DNA of 64,000 nt from positions 424,588-488,587 of the forward strand of contig NZ_VNWN01000007.1 in NCBI RefSeq assembly GCF_012720115.1. The letters are read 5' to 3'. This document shows positions 55,109 to 64,000 of the stretch, in pieces; position 1 is the stretch's first letter, and each line of letters begins with the position of its first letter. The position numbers and the translations under genes were made by a program. The stretch comes from Sneathiella chinensis. GTDB lineage: Bacteria > Pseudomonadota > Alphaproteobacteria > Sneathiellales > Sneathiellaceae. Under the pieces are notes generated by a model. That model did no database searches, was not told where the DNA came from, and was given only the letters and a program-made list of their open reading frames with translations.

Positions 55109-55138
55109 ATTGTGTTTTCCTTATCCTGCCGAAAAGCC

Positions 55139-55327
55139 TCAGGAGGCTTCTTCAACACGCACCAGGTGGTTGACTTTGCGGATCATACCCCGAATGGACG
55201 GGGTATCTTCCAGTTCAACAGTCCGGTTCATTTTGTTCAAGCCAAGGCCGACCAGCGTTGCACGCTGGGACTTGTGCCGACCGATCGGGCTGCCTGTCTG
55301 TGTTACTTTAACAGTTGCCTTAGCCAT
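55139..55327 (-). CDS. rpmD: Ribosomal protein L30
   Basis: 62-residue large-subunit protein with the short bacterial length. [29 protein letters not shown] is diagnostic, ending in [14 protein letters not shown]. It overlaps the end of rpsE by eight bases, which suggests translational coupling. Confidence 0.96.
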   Translation of the reverse strand: MAKATVKVTQTGSPIGRHKSQRATLVGLGLNKMNRTVELEDTPSIRGMIRKVNHLVRVEEAS

Positions 55328-55877
55328 CGACGGCCTCCTTCACTGTATCAACGGAACGACGTCCGACCACATCAGAAACCTTCTTGCCACGCTTGGCAGC
55401 AATCTGGCGCGGTGACTGCATGGACTTCAGGCCTTCAAACGTCGCACGGATCATGTTGTACGGGTTTGAGGTACCGATGGACTTTGTCACAACGTCCTGG
55501 ACGCCAAGGGAGTCAAAGACTGCGCGCATCGGACCACCGGCGATAACGCCAGTACCAGCCGGTGCAGGACGCAGCATCACTTTACCGGCACCGTAGTGAC
55601 CCTTCACATCATGGTGAAGTGTCCGGCCTTCGCGAAGCGGTACACGGATGAGTTTTTTCTTTGCATCCTCGGTTGCCTTGCGGATCGCTTCAGGAACTTC
55701 ACGGGCTTTACCGTGACCGAACCCAACGCGACCTTTCTGGTCACCAACAATTACCAGGGCGGCGAAGGCAAAGCGACGACCACCCTTTACAACCTTGGCC
55801 ACACGGTTGATGTGGACAAGGTTTTCGACGAATTCTGAATCGCCTTTTTCTGTTTGCTCAGGTCTGCTCATAGTCAA
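55320..55877 (-). CDS. rpsE: Ribosomal protein S5
   Basis: Small-subunit fidelity protein, 185 residues. The double-stranded RNA-binding fold is marked by [41 protein letters not shown] and the C-terminal [16 protein letters not shown]. The loop that carries spectinomycin-resistance changes in other bacteria lies in the first motif and looks wild type. It follows rplR after five bases. Confidence 0.97.
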   Translation of the reverse strand: MTMSRPEQTEKGDSEFVENLVHINRVAKVVKGGRRFAFAALVIVGDQKGRVGFGHGKAREVPEAIRKATEDAKKKLIRVPLREGRTLHHDVKGHYGAGKVMLRPAPAGTGVIAGGPMRAVFDSLGVQDVVTKSIGTSNPYNMIRATFEGLKSMQSPRQIAAKRGKKVSDVVGRRSVDTVKEAVDG

Positions 55878-55882
55878 TCCCC

Positions 55883-56245
55883 TTAGAAGGTAAGCCCGCC
55901 TTCACGGGCGGCATCGGCGAGGGCCTTGACCCGGCCATGATACTGATATCCGCCGCGATCGAAAGCGACTTCCTTGACACCTGCCTCGAGGGCACGTGCG
56001 GCAATCAGCTTACCAACTTCAGCCGCGGCGCTCTTGTCAGCACCGGACTTGAGTTTTTCACGAAGATCCTTTTCGAGTGTTGAAGCAGACGCCAGTGTGC
56101 GGCCTGCAACATCATCGATGATCTGGGCATAGATCTGCTTGTCGGAGCGGTGTACGGACAAACGCGGACGCCCGTTGGATACCTTGCGAAGGCGCGCCCG
56201 CATTCTACGGCGACGACGCTCAAATAATTCTCTAGAATTTGCCAT
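55883..56245 (-). CDS. rplR: Ribosomal protein L18
   Basis: 5S-rRNA-binding protein of 120 residues. [34 protein letters not shown] contains the 5S contact region; the C-terminus is [25 protein letters not shown], highly conserved. It lies between rplF and rpsE. Confidence 0.97.
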   Translation of the reverse strand: MANSRELFERRRRRMRARLRKVSNGRPRLSVHRSDKQIYAQIIDDVAGRTLASASTLEKDLREKLKSGADKSAAAEVGKLIAARALEAGVKEVAFDRGGYQYHGRVKALADAAREGGLTF

Positions 56246-56254
56246 GGTCGTGTC

Positions 56255-56788
56255 CTACTTCTTCTTACCTTCTTTACGGAAGATAAACTCGTCCGCATAT
56301 TTGACACCTTTACCCTTGTAGGGTTCCGGTTTGCGGTAGCTGCGGATTTCAGCAGCAACCTGTCCAACACGCTGTTTGTTGGAGCCGGAAACTTCAATGG
56401 TTGTCGGTGACGGGCACTTGATCTCGATCCCTTCCGGAATCGGATAGTTCACGTCATGACTGAAGCCCAGGTTCAAAGTCAGGGTGTTGCCCTGTACGGC
56501 AGCACGGTAACCAACGCCGACAACTTCCAGTTTCTTGGTGAAGCCATTGCTTACACCTTCAACCAGGTTGTTCAGCAGTGTCCGCTGCATACCCCACATC
56601 TGGCGGGCTTTCTGGCTTGCGTCACGCGGCTTGACCCAGATCTGGTCTTCCACGCGCTCAACCACGACATCGTCAACAAAGGTCATGCTCATGACGCCTT
56701 TGCTGCCTTTAACGGTAACGTCCTTGTCGTTCAGCTGTACATCTACACCTGAAGGGATTGTCACCGGATGTTTTCCAATACGAGACAT
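56255..56788 (-). CDS. rplF: Ribosomal protein L6
   Basis: 177-residue two-domain protein near the factor-binding site. [15 protein letters not shown] at the N-terminus and the C-terminal signature [24 protein letters not shown] identify it. Eight bases separate it from rpsH. Confidence 0.97.
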   Translation of the reverse strand: MSRIGKHPVTIPSGVDVQLNDKDVTVKGSKGVMSMTFVDDVVVERVEDQIWVKPRDASQKARQMWGMQRTLLNNLVEGVSNGFTKKLEVVGVGYRAAVQGNTLTLNLGFSHDVNYPIPEGIEIKCPSPTTIEVSGSNKQRVGQVAAEIRSYRKPEPYKGKGVKYADEFIFRKEGKKK

Positions 56789-56796
56789 AATTCCTC

Positions 56797-57195
56797 CTAG
56801 TAGACTTTACAGAGAACTTCGCCGCCTACATTGGCTTCGCGAGCTTCATTGTCTGACAGAACACCACGCGGTGTGGACAGGATGGCAATACCAAGACCGT
56901 TACGAACAGTCGGCAGATCCTTAACACCAGAGTAGACACGACGGCCTGGCTTGGAAACACGGCTTACGTGCTCGATCACGCCTTCGCCCTGATAATATTT
57001 CAGTTCGATGGTGATTTCCGCTTTGCCTGGCTCGGTTTCAGCAGTTTCATAACCGCGGATGTAGCCTTCACGCTTCAGGGTTTCCAGAACGTTTACGCGC
57101 AGTTTGGAGGCCGGGCTCTTTACAGAGCTTTTCCGGGCTTTCTGTCCGTTACGAATACGGGTCAGCATATCGCCGAGGGGATCACTGAATGACAT
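56797..57195 (-). CDS. rpsH: Ribosomal protein S8
   Basis: 16S-rRNA-binding protein of 132 residues; in E. coli it also represses the spc operon. [17 protein letters not shown] at the N-terminus and [33 protein letters not shown] at the C-terminus are typical. Confidence 0.97.
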   Translation of the reverse strand: MSFSDPLGDMLTRIRNGQKARKSSVKSPASKLRVNVLETLKREGYIRGYETAETEPGKAEITIELKYYQGEGVIEHVSRVSKPGRRVYSGVKDLPTVRNGLGIAILSTPRGVLSDNEAREANVGGEVLCKVY

Positions 57196-57210
57196 CTTTG
57201 TATCTCCCTA

Positions 57211-57516
57211 TTACCAGCTTGACTTGACCATACCCGGGATCTGACCTGTGGACGCGAGATCGCGCAGGCCGATACGGGACAGTTTCAGTTTACGATAGAC
57301 ACCGCGCGGACGACCGGTCAGTTCACACCGGTTGCGGATGCGGGTCTTTGATGAGTTGCGCGGCAATGCAGCCAGCTTCAGGCGGGCGGCAAAGCGTTCT
57401 TCCTGGGGAAGACTCTCATCTGAAGAAATCGCCTTCAGTTCTGCACGTTTGGCGGCAAATTTTTCCACCAACTTGCGGCGCTTCAGATCTCTTTCAACGG
57501 CGCTTTTCTTAGCCAT
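57211..57516 (-). CDS. rpsN: Ribosomal protein S14 (zinc-independent form)
   Basis: 101 residues. The C-terminal [21 protein letters not shown] and [18 protein letters not shown] are diagnostic. The paired CxxC zinc motifs of the short form are missing, so this is the zinc-independent long type. It lies between rplE and rpsH. Confidence 0.97.
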   Translation of the reverse strand: MAKKSAVERDLKRRKLVEKFAAKRAELKAISSDESLPQEERFAARLKLAALPRNSSKTRIRNRCELTGRPRGVYRKLKLSRIGLRDLASTGQIPGMVKSSW

Positions 57517-57533
57517 TCTCTATTCTCCTTGGA

Positions 57534-58082
57534 TCAATTGATCTTGAACGGCATGTTAAAACCGCTCAGAAGCTCACGAGCTTCCTCGTCGGTTTTCGCA
57601 GTCGTACAGATCACGATATCCATACCCCGAACGTCGGCTACATCATCATAGTCGATTTCCGGGAACACGATTTGCTCTTTCAGGCCCATGGCGTAGTTGC
57701 CACGACCGTCAAAGCTCTTTGCAGAAACACCGCGGAAGTCACGTACACGTGGCAGTGCGATGTTGACCAGACGATCGAGGAATTCGTACATCTGGTTCTT
57801 GCGAAGGGTCACCTTGGCGCCAATCGGCATACCTTCACGCAGCTTGAAGGCCGCGTTGGATTTCTTCGCAATCGTAATAACCGGACGCTGACCAGTAATC
57901 TTGGCCAGCTCGGCTTCAACGGACTTAACTTTCTTGGAGTCGCTTACGGCATCACCACAGCCAACGTTGATGACGATTTTTTCCAGTTTCGGAATCATCA
58001 TTTCGTTGGCGTAGCTGAATTTTTCCATAAGCTTCGCACGAAGCTCTTCGTTGTAAACGGTTTTCAGTCTTGGCGTAGTCAT
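57534..58082 (-). CDS. rplE: Ribosomal protein L5
   Basis: 5S-rRNA-associated central protuberance protein of 182 residues. [41 protein letters not shown] and [19 protein letters not shown] are diagnostic. It follows rplX after 11 bases. Confidence 0.97.
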   Translation of the reverse strand: MTTPRLKTVYNEELRAKLMEKFSYANEMMIPKLEKIVINVGCGDAVSDSKKVKSVEAELAKITGQRPVITIAKKSNAAFKLREGMPIGAKVTLRKNQMYEFLDRLVNIALPRVRDFRGVSAKSFDGRGNYAMGLKEQIVFPEIDYDDVADVRGMDIVICTTAKTDEEARELLSGFNMPFKIN

Positions 58083-58093
58083 ATTCCTGCCCC

Positions 58094-58417
58094 TTACTGA
58101 TCAATAACTTCGCCGGAGCGCTTGGCAAAGCGAACTTTCCGACCGTCATCGAGTGTTTTGTACCCAACGCGAGTTGCCTTGCCATCCTTCGGATCCTGCA
58201 CGGCGATGTTGGACAGGTGGATCGGCGCTTCCTTCTCAACAATACCACCCTGTTCGGTCTGGCTTTGTTTTGTGTGACGCTTCACCATGTTGACGCCGGA
58301 AACGACGGCACGGCGGTCTTCGCGGACAACGCGCAGAACTTCGCCGCTCTTGCCTTTATCCTTACCGGTGAGGACGACAACCTTGTCGCCCTTCTTAACA
58401 GCAAATTTCTCAGCCAT
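58094..58417 (-). CDS. rplX: Ribosomal protein L24
   Basis: Assembly-initiator protein, 107 residues, with the KOW motif [23 protein letters not shown] and [17 protein letters not shown]. Its start codon shares one base with the rplN stop (TAATG), giving translational coupling. Confidence 0.97.
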   Translation of the reverse strand: MAEKFAVKKGDKVVVLTGKDKGKSGEVLRVVREDRRAVVSGVNMVKRHTKQSQTEQGGIVEKEAPIHLSNIAVQDPKDGKATRVGYKTLDDGRKVRFAKRSGEVIDQ

Positions 58418-58785
58418 TACAGCACCTCCGGAGCCAATGAAATGATTTTCATGTAGTTTTTGGCACGCAGCTCACGGGTGACCGGGCCAAAAATACGGGT
58501 TCCGATAGGATCACCCTGCTTGTTGACCAGAACGGCAGCGTTCGTGTCGAACCGGATTGCGGTTCCGTCCGGACGGTGGATTTCCTTCTTGGTGCGCACG
58601 ATAACGGCTGTCTGCACGTCACCTTTTTTAACGCGACCACGCGGAATGGCTTCCTTTACGGAAACGATGATCTTGTCACCAACTGAGGCGGTTTTCCGCT
58701 TGGAGCCGCCCAGAACCTTAATGCACTGCACCCGTCTCGCGCCGGAGTTGTCGGCGACTTCCAGGTTGGTTTGCATTTGAATCAT
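58417..58785 (-). CDS. rplN: Ribosomal protein L14
   Basis: 122-residue large-subunit protein at the inter-subunit bridge. [27 protein letters not shown] and [22 protein letters not shown] identify it, with [24 protein letters not shown] at the end. First gene after rpsQ, 34 bases downstream of it. Confidence 0.97.
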   Translation of the reverse strand: MIQMQTNLEVADNSGARRVQCIKVLGGSKRKTASVGDKIIVSVKEAIPRGRVKKGDVQTAVIVRTKKEIHRPDGTAIRFDTNAAVLVNKQGDPIGTRIFGPVTRELRAKNYMKIISLAPEVL

Positions 58786-58819
58786 AGTCTTTACCTTCGT
58801 TTGGTACGATTACGCTCAA

Positions 58820-59056
58820 TCAAGCGTTATCGTAAAGGACTTCCCAACGTTTCAGTTTAGAGCGAGGGGCGGCTTCCTGGATGCGAACCACATCCCCTTC
58901 CTTGAACTGATTTTTCTCATCATGGGCATGGTACTTTTTAGACCGGCCAATGTATTTTTTGTAGAGCGGGTGCATGACCTGACGCTCTACGTTGACAACA
59001 ACAGTCTGGTTGTTCTTGTCGCTTACAACTGTCCCTTGCAGGATACGCTTCGGCAT
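58820..59056 (-). CDS. rpsQ: Ribosomal protein S17
   Basis: 78-residue primary 16S-binding protein of OB fold. [33 protein letters not shown] and [21 protein letters not shown] are typical. It follows rpmC after 12 bases. Confidence 0.97.
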   Translation of the reverse strand: MPKRILQGTVVSDKNNQTVVVNVERQVMHPLYKKYIGRSKKYHAHDEKNQFKEGDVVRIQEAAPRSKLKRWEVLYDNA

Positions 59057-59068
59057 TGCTTAATTCTC

Positions 59069-59260
59069 CTATGACGCTGTGTTCGCGGACATCACTGTCT
59101 TGATACGAGCGATGTCGCGACGAACTTCGCGCACACGTGCCGTGTTCTCCAGCTGACCACTGGCCTGCTGGAAGCGAAGATTGAACTGCTCTTTTTTGAG
59201 TGAGATGAGCTCTTCTTTGAGCTCATCCGCACTTTTGCCCAGTAATTCCTGTGCCTTCAT
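59069..59260 (-). CDS. rpmC: Ribosomal protein L29
   Basis: 63-residue coiled protein next to the exit tunnel. I start it at the ATG ([14 protein letters not shown]) with a G-rich site upstream, not at the TTG two codons earlier that overlaps the rplP stop. [28 protein letters not shown] is the conserved helical part. Confidence 0.96.
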   Translation of the reverse strand: MKAQELLGKSADELKEELISLKKEQFNLRFQQASGQLENTARVREVRRDIARIKTVMSANTAS

Positions 59261-59262
59261 GG

Positions 59263-59682
59263 TCAACCCCCTTCGCCGAGACGGGTAACAAACTTGGTTT
59301 TAATCGGCAGCTTTGCCGCACCGCGTTCAAACGCTTCTCTGGCAAGGTCAGCGGGAACACCGTCAAGTTCAAACATGATCTTGCCCGGCTGGATACGAAC
59401 CATCCAATATTCCGGAGACCCCTTACCCTTACCCATACGGACTTCGGTAGGTTTCTTTGATACCGGAACATCGGGGAAGACACGAATCCAGACCCGACCA
59501 GCACGTTTGATATGACGTGTTACCGCACGACGAGTTGCCTCGATCTGACGCGCAGTGATACGTCCGGGTTCTACAGCCTTGAGACCGTAGGCGCCGAAGT
59601 TGAGGGTTGTACCTGAACTTGCGACGCCCTTCAAGCGTCCTTTGTGCGCTTTACGAAATTTTGTGCGCTTCGGTTGAAGCAT
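59263..59682 (-). CDS. rplP: Ribosomal protein L16
   Basis: 139-residue protein at the A-site tRNA elbow. [51 protein letters not shown] and [11 protein letters not shown] are diagnostic. It sits between rpsC and rpmC. Confidence 0.97.
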   Translation of the reverse strand: MLQPKRTKFRKAHKGRLKGVASSGTTLNFGAYGLKAVEPGRITARQIEATRRAVTRHIKRAGRVWIRVFPDVPVSKKPTEVRMGKGKGSPEYWMVRIQPGKIMFELDGVPADLAREAFERGAAKLPIKTKFVTRLGEGG

Positions 59683-59699
59683 GAGATCACCTCTTTATA

Positions 59700-60410
59700 T
59701 TATCCGCGACGTCCACCGGGGCGACCTGCAGGACGACCAGATGACTGGTGCTTTTCCTGGGCCTTTTCCTGTCCCATCGGGTCATGTTCCATAATTTCGC
59801 CTTTGTAGATCCACGTCTTGATACCAATGATACCGTAAGTGGTCAGCGCTTCGGCGGTTCCGTAGTCAACGTTCGCACGCAGGGTGTGAAGCGGAACGCG
59901 ACCTTCGCGGTACCATTCGTCACGTGCAATTTCAGCACCGCCAAGACGGCCTGAGCAGTTGATCTTGATGCCTTCTGCGCCAAGACGCAGGGCAGACTGT
60001 ACAGCCCGCTTCATGGCGCGACGATATGCCACACGCCGTTCAAGCTGCTGGGCGATGTTCTGGGACACCAGGGCAGCATCGATTTCCGGCTTGCGAATCT
60101 CGACGATGTTCAAGTGAACTTCAGACGCAGTCATCTGGGCAATCTTGGAGCGCAGCTTTTCGATGTCTGCGCCCTTCTTGCCGATGATCACACCCGGCCG
60201 TGCAGCGTGGATCGTAACGCGGCACTTTTTGGCCGGACGCTCAACGATCACACGGCTGACACCAGCCTGTGCCAGTTCTTTTTCCACGAATTTGCGGATC
60301 TTCAGATCTTCGTGCAGGAGATCAGCATAAGACGCATCGGCGTACCAGCGGGAATCCCAGGTACGGTTGATGCCGACGCGAAGGCCAATCGGATTAACTT
60401 TCTGACCCAT
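59700..60410 (-). CDS. rpsC: Ribosomal protein S3
   Basis: Small-subunit head protein at the mRNA entry, 236 residues. [20 protein letters not shown] opens it; a KH domain has [17 protein letters not shown] with the GxxG-type loop; the C-domain has [26 protein letters not shown]. The C-terminal tail is Gly/Arg-rich. One base is shared with the rplV stop. Confidence 0.97.
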   Translation of the reverse strand: MGQKVNPIGLRVGINRTWDSRWYADASYADLLHEDLKIRKFVEKELAQAGVSRVIVERPAKKCRVTIHAARPGVIIGKKGADIEKLRSKIAQMTASEVHLNIVEIRKPEIDAALVSQNIAQQLERRVAYRRAMKRAVQSALRLGAEGIKINCSGRLGGAEIARDEWYREGRVPLHTLRANVDYGTAEALTTYGIIGIKTWIYKGEIMEHDPMGQEKAQEKHQSSGRPAGRPGGRRG

Positions 60411-60790
60411 TATGCTTGCTCCTCACGTTCACGGACCACAATGGTGATGTTACTGAAAGGTTTGACGATACCACTTGCGCGGCCACGTCCACGAGCCCGG
60501 AACCGTTTCATGACAAGCGCTTTACCAACATGTGCTTCGGCAACATAGAGCTGGTCAACGTCCAGCTGGTGGTTGTTCTCAGCGTTGGCAATGGCGGACT
60601 GAAGAACCTTCTTCACGTCGCGTGCAATCGCACGCTTGGAGAAGGTCAGGTCTTTCAGCGCGGCTTCCGCGGACTTACCGCGGATAAGTCCTGCCACGAG
60701 GTTCAGCTTCTGGGGACTGACACGAAGACGAATGCCTTTGGCCTGTGCTTCGTTATCCGCAAGCTGCCTTTCGAGGGACTGCTTACCCAT
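60410..60790 (-). CDS. rplV: Ribosomal protein L22
   Basis: Exit-tunnel protein of 126 residues. [23 protein letters not shown] and the loop region ending [29 protein letters not shown] are typical; the tunnel hairpin carries no insertion. It overlaps rpsC by one base and follows rpsS by two. Confidence 0.97.
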   Translation of the reverse strand: MGKQSLERQLADNEAQAKGIRLRVSPQKLNLVAGLIRGKSAEAALKDLTFSKRAIARDVKKVLQSAIANAENNHQLDVDQLYVAEAHVGKALVMKRFRARGRGRASGIVKPFSNITIVVREREEQA

Positions 60791-60792
60791 GT

Positions 60793-61071
60793 TTATTTCC
60801 TCCGGGCCTTTTTATCGGCCGCATGGCCGTAGTATGTACGGGAGGGAGAGAATTCTCCGAATTTATGCCCCACCATGTCTTCATCCACCAGGACCGGGAC
60901 GAACTTCTGGCCGTTATAAACGCCAAAAGTCAGACCCACGAACTGGGGAAGAATTGTCGAACGGCGAGACCAGGTCTTAATAACTTGTTTCTTGCCACTT
61001 TCGCGAGCAGTTTCTGCTTTTTTCAGCAGATACCCATCAACAAATGGGCCTTTCCAAACTGAACGTGCCAT
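60793..61071 (-). CDS. rpsS: Ribosomal protein S19
   Basis: 92-residue small-subunit head protein. [48 protein letters not shown] and [24 protein letters not shown] identify it. Confidence 0.97.
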   Translation of the reverse strand: MARSVWKGPFVDGYLLKKAETARESGKKQVIKTWSRRSTILPQFVGLTFGVYNGQKFVPVLVDEDMVGHKFGEFSPSRTYYGHAADKKARRK

Positions 61072-61081
61072 CTAGCGCTCC

Positions 61082-61918
61082 TTATTTCTTCCGCTTCTGC
61101 GGACGGCGCCGCATGATCATCTTGTCTGTGGACTTGTTGTTACGAGTCCGTTTGCCCTTAGTCGGTTTACCCCACGGAGTAACCGGGTGACGACCACCGG
61201 AAGTACGACCTTCACCACCACCATGCGGGTGATCGATCGGGTTCATGGCCACACCACGTACGGACGGGCGACGGCCAAGCCAGCGGGAACGACCGGCTTT
61301 CGCCAGTTTGACGTTCTTCTGGTCCGGGTTGGATACGGCACCGATTGTTGCCATGCATTCAGCAGGAACGATGCGTTGCTCACCAGAAGCCAGACGAAGC
61401 TGGGCGTAACCGGCGTCTTTACCAATCAGCTGAACATAGGTACCGGCGGAACGGGCCATCTGGCCGCCCTTGCCCGGCTTCATTTCCACGTTGTGGATAA
61501 TGGTACCGACCGGCATGTTCTTCATCGGCATGGCGTTGCCCGGCTTGATGTCAACATTCTGACCGGCAACAACGGTGTCACCAACGGACACACGCTGCGG
61601 GGCCAGGATGTAGGCCTGCTCACCATCTTCATAGCGGATCAGCGCGATGAAGGCAGAACGGTTCGGATCGTATTCGAAACGCTCGATGGTGGCCGGTACA
61701 TCAAATTTACGACGTTTGAAGTCGATAATCCGGTATGTCCGTTTGTGTCCACCACCACGACGGCGTGCAGTGATACGACCGTAGTTGTTACGACCGCCGC
61801 TTCCGGACAGGCCTTCTGTCAGAGACTTAACAGGCTTGCCCTTGTGCAGCTCGGACCGGTCAACAAGGACCAGGCCACGCTGAGCGGGTGTAGTCGGCTT
61901 GTAATTCTTCAGCGCCAT
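61082..61918 (-). CDS. rplB: Ribosomal protein L2
   Basis: Peptidyl-transferase-region protein of 278 residues. [48 protein letters not shown] and the C-terminal [32 protein letters not shown], with the functionally important histidine, are present. It lies three bases after rplW. Confidence 0.97.
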   Translation of the reverse strand: MALKNYKPTTPAQRGLVLVDRSELHKGKPVKSLTEGLSGSGGRNNYGRITARRRGGGHKRTYRIIDFKRRKFDVPATIERFEYDPNRSAFIALIRYEDGEQAYILAPQRVSVGDTVVAGQNVDIKPGNAMPMKNMPVGTIIHNVEMKPGKGGQMARSAGTYVQLIGKDAGYAQLRLASGEQRIVPAECMATIGAVSNPDQKNVKLAKAGRSRWLGRRPSVRGVAMNPIDHPHGGGEGRTSGGRHPVTPWGKPTKGKRTRNNKSTDKMIMRRRPQKRKK

Positions 61919-61921
61919 TGT

Positions 61922-62215
61922 TTAGATCCCCGTAGTCACGTCGATGGTCTGACCTTCTTCCAAGGTCACCATGGCTTTCTTGTAATCTGAACGCTGGCCG
62001 ATGCGACCGCGGAAACGCTTTACCTTACCGTTTGTCCGGTTGGTGTTGACGTTGGTCACCTTCACATTGAAGAGTGTTTCCACTGCTTCTTTGATTTCAG
62101 GCTTTGTTGCGTCCAGGGCTACACGGAATGTAACCTGATTGAATTCGGATCCCATTGTGGACTTTTCGGTAACTACCGGGCCCAGCAGGATGTCGTACAT
62201 ACGTTCCTGGTTCAT
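61922..62215 (-). CDS. rplW: Ribosomal protein L23
   Basis: 97-residue protein at the tunnel exit that docks trigger factor and [26 protein letters not shown] and [33 protein letters not shown] are diagnostic. The ATG overlaps the rplD stop by four bases; a second ATG five codons in is possible. Confidence 0.96.
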   Translation of the reverse strand: MNQERMYDILLGPVVTEKSTMGSEFNQVTFRVALDATKPEIKEAVETLFNVKVTNVNTNRTNGKVKRFRGRIGQRSDYKKAMVTLEEGQTIDVTTGI

Positions 62216-62832
62216 TTCAGTCGTGCCTCCAGGCTTTCAACTGCGCTCTTTGTCAGAACCAGTGTGTCACGACGCAGGATGTCGTAAACGTTTGCACCGG
62301 CTTCCGGCAGAATGTCGACACGGGGAAGGTTCCGTGCGGACAGCGCGAAATTGGCATCAGGTTCCTTGCTGTCCACGATCAGTGTGGATTCCCAGCCAAG
62401 GGCTTTGAACTTTTCTGCCATCACTTTGGTTTTGGCGGCATCGGCCTTCAGTTCATCAACGATGATCAGTTTGCCTTCAGCCTGTTTGGCGGACAGGGCG
62501 TTCTTCAGTGCCAGCTTCCGCACTTTCTTCGGCAGAGAGTGCGCATGAGAGCGAAGAACCGGACCATGAGCCACACCACCACCACGCTGGTGAGGTGCAC
62601 GCTTCTGACCCTGACGGGCACGTCCTGTACCTTTTTGATTGAACGGTTTGGTACCAGTACCGGAAACCTCGGAGACGTCTTTCGTCTTGTGTGTGCCGGA
62701 GCGGCGAGCCGCCAGCTGATACTTTACCATCCGTTGGAGCAGATCCGCACGCGGAGCCAATCCAAATACCTCGTCGGCCAGCTCAATTTCGCCGGCTGCC
62801 TTGTTCTCGAGGTTGATTACTTTAACCTTCAT
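62212..62832 (-). CDS. rplD: Ribosomal protein L4
   Basis: 206-residue tunnel-lining protein; in E. coli it autoregulates the S10 operon. The basic loop [32 protein letters not shown] is intact. It lies between rplC and rplW with 14 and minus-four bases spacing. Confidence 0.97.
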   Translation of the reverse strand: MKVKVINLENKAAGEIELADEVFGLAPRADLLQRMVKYQLAARRSGTHKTKDVSEVSGTGTKPFNQKGTGRARQGQKRAPHQRGGGVAHGPVLRSHAHSLPKKVRKLALKNALSAKQAEGKLIIVDELKADAAKTKVMAEKFKALGWESTLIVDSKEPDANFALSARNLPRVDILPEAGANVYDILRRDTLVLTKSAVESLEARLK

Positions 62833-62846
62833 TGGGTCAGTCCCTC

Positions 62847-63581
62847 TTATTCTTCAACGGGAGCGTCTGTCGCAGGCGCTTCCTCGGCAGGTGCTGCTGC
62901 ACCACCAGCTACGCGAACGGCAGCGGGGAACGGAGCATCTTCCGGACGATTTTTCTTCACGGCGTCAGAAACGAATACCCAACCGCCCTTGGAGCCCGGA
63001 ACGGCACCCTTCAGGAGGATCAGGCCACGCTCCAGATCAGTGGAGACAACCTTCAGGTTCTGTGTTGTCACCTGGGCTGCGCCCATGTGACCGGCCATCT
63101 TCTTACCCTTGAAGGTACGACCCGGATCCTGACACTGACCCGTAGAACCGTGTGCACGGTGAGAAACAGACACACCGTGAGAGGCGCGCATACCACCGAA
63201 GTTGTGACGCTTCATCGGGCCGGCGAAGCCTTTACCGATGCTGGTTGCCACAACGTCAACCTGCTGGTTAGCGACGAAATGGTCGACAGTGAGTTCAGCA
63301 CCAACATCGACAAAACCGTCTTCAGAGATCCGGAATTCAGCCAGCTTGCGCTTCGGTTCAACATTTGCTTTCGCATAGTGACCGCGCATTGCCTTGCTGA
63401 CATTCTTGACCTTGGCTTTGCCAACGCCGATCTGCATGGCATTGTAACCGTGGCTGTCTGTGTTCCGGTGGGCAACAACCTGACAGTTGTCAACTTCCAG
63501 AACGGTTACCGGAACATGGCGGCCTTCGTCGTCGAAGACTCGGGTCATTCCGACTTTCTTTGCGATAATTCCACAACGCAT
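62847..63581 (-). CDS. rplC: Ribosomal protein L3
   Basis: 244-residue protein reaching the peptidyl-transferase centre. [40 protein letters not shown] contains the glutamine that PrmB methylates in other bacteria. The C-terminus has an Ala/Glu/Pro-rich extension ([15 protein letters not shown]) beyond the core, seen in alphaproteobacteria. Confidence 0.97.
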   Translation of the reverse strand: MRCGIIAKKVGMTRVFDDEGRHVPVTVLEVDNCQVVAHRNTDSHGYNAMQIGVGKAKVKNVSKAMRGHYAKANVEPKRKLAEFRISEDGFVDVGAELTVDHFVANQQVDVVATSIGKGFAGPMKRHNFGGMRASHGVSVSHRAHGSTGQCQDPGRTFKGKKMAGHMGAAQVTTQNLKVVSTDLERGLILLKGAVPGSKGGWVFVSDAVKKNRPEDAPFPAAVRVAGGAAAPAEEAPATDAPVEE

Positions 63582-63587
63582 TTTGCC

Positions 63588-63902
63588 TTACCCCAACAAC
63601 TTGATGGACACGTCGACGCCTGCGGCGAGGTCCAATTTCATCAGTGCATCCACAGTTTGAGGCGTCGGCTCTACGATATCCAGAACACGCTTGTGAGTGC
63701 GAATTTCGAACTGCTCACGTGACTTCTTATCGATGTGCGGACCACGCAGAACGGTGTATTTGTCGATATGTGTCGGCAGAGGGATCGGACCACGAACCTG
63801 CGCACCTGTGCGCTTGGCTGTGTTGACGATCTCACCTGTCGAAGCATCGAGTACACGGTGATCATACGCCTTCAGGCGAATGCGGATATTTTGGTTTTCC
63901 AT
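63588..63902 (-). CDS. rpsJ: Ribosomal protein S10
   Basis: 104 residues from the ATG at 63902 ([19 protein letters not shown]), matching the usual S10 start; the frame runs four codons further to a GTG without a spaced ribosome site. [35 protein letters not shown] is diagnostic. S10 also acts as NusE in antitermination. First gene of the S10 cluster, after tuf. Confidence 0.97.
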   Translation of the reverse strand: MENQNIRIRLKAYDHRVLDASTGEIVNTAKRTGAQVRGPIPLPTHIDKYTVLRGPHIDKKSREQFEIRTHKRVLDIVEPTPQTVDALMKLDLAAGVDVSIKLLG

Positions 63903-63924
63903 TACTCTGGTCACTCCAGAAAAT

Positions 63925-63945
63925 GGCCGCCCCGCTGGAGCGGCC
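63925..63945. terminator. Hairpin between tuf and rpsJ
   Basis: Stem GGCCGC / GCGGCC (63925-63930, 63940-63945) with a 9-base loop; on the minus strand it is followed by ATTTTC. A weak terminator or attenuator in the tuf-rpsJ gap. Confidence 0.4.
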
Positions 63946-63959
63946 TAAATAATATCTTC

Positions 63960-64000
63960 TTACTCGGTGATGCTGGAAACGACGCCAGCACCAACAGTCC
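63960..64000 (-). CDS. tuf: Elongation factor Tu, C-terminal end (partial)
   Basis: Only the last 12 codons and TAA are in the window: TVGAGVVSSITE. This is the invariant C-terminus of bacterial EF-Tu, and tuf lies before rpsJ in most proteobacteria. The gene continues past the right edge. EF-Tu delivers aminoacyl-tRNA to the ribosome. Confidence 0.9.
   Translation of the reverse strand, partial: TVGAGVVSSITE

Noticed and set aside
1..64000. CRISPR array, prophage, insertion sequence or genomic island
   Set aside because: No spaced direct repeats, transposase, integrase or sharp change of base composition was found by reading; tRNA-Leu has no integrase or duplicated 3' end beside it.

Overview
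This is a chromosomal segment of a free-living alphaproteobacterium. Three things point there: a MipZ-type division ATPase; the ribosomal order secY-adk-rpsM-rpsK-rpoA-rplQ followed by degP-rarA-crcB-rluC; and an ATP12-family F1 chaperone gene. Leucine/isovalerate catabolism and NnrS suggest a heterotroph, perhaps Rhodospirillales- or Sneathiella-like; that placement is inference. The base composition is moderately GC-rich and even. I see no insertion sequence, prophage, integrase or CRISPR array.

Layout. 1-3.7 kb (+): galU, ugd and a phosphomannomutase supply activated sugars for surface polysaccharide. 3.7-7.9 kb: a small secreted protein, mipZ, an L-2-hydroxyglutarate-oxidase-like flavoenzyme and leucine dehydrogenase. 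7.9-11.8 kb (-): a lipid A/Kdo operon (DUF374 acyltransferase, waaA, lpxK, lpxL). 12-16.9 kb (+): a molybdopterin oxidoreductase and a three-gene TrpXYZ-type ABC transporter. 16.9-30 kb: a leucine/isovaleryl-CoA degradation locus in two minus-strand blocks (mccB, methylglutaconyl-CoA hydratase, mccA, HMG-CoA lyase; and two thioesterases, ivd, thiolase, acyl-CoA dehydrogenase, DsbA-like isomerase), with an SDR and a LysR regulator on the plus strand.

30-38 kb: mgtE coupled to maeB, a PAS_5 protein, a periplasmic MsrA, NnrS and an exported HD-domain protein. 38-42.7 kb: tRNA-Leu(GAG), a stand-alone SpoA/FliN-like protein, lipB, acylphosphatase, a relic of a biotin-carrier gene, the ATP12 chaperone, a HAD phosphatase and an EamA transporter. 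42.8-44.8 kb: leuA behind a long leader that encodes a leucine-rich peptide. 44.8-50.1 kb: an operon degP-rarA-crcB-rluC-membrane protein with 4-base overlaps, and a CigR-like secreted protein. 50.1-64 kb (-): the S10-spc-alpha ribosomal cluster from rpsJ to rplQ, entered by the last codons of tuf.

How the genes work together. Leucine dehydrogenase would feed the branched-chain oxo-acid route. IVD, methylcrotonyl-CoA carboxylase, the hydratase and HMG-CoA lyase then give acetyl-CoA and acetoacetate, which thiolase can use. The leuA leader would restrain leucine synthesis when charged tRNA-Leu is plentiful. Most of the window is housekeeping. The items most worth a second look are the leuA leader with its probably leaderless peptide, the exported HD-domain protein, the biotin-carrier relic, the inverted repeats flanking the LysR promoter, and the orphan SpoA protein.
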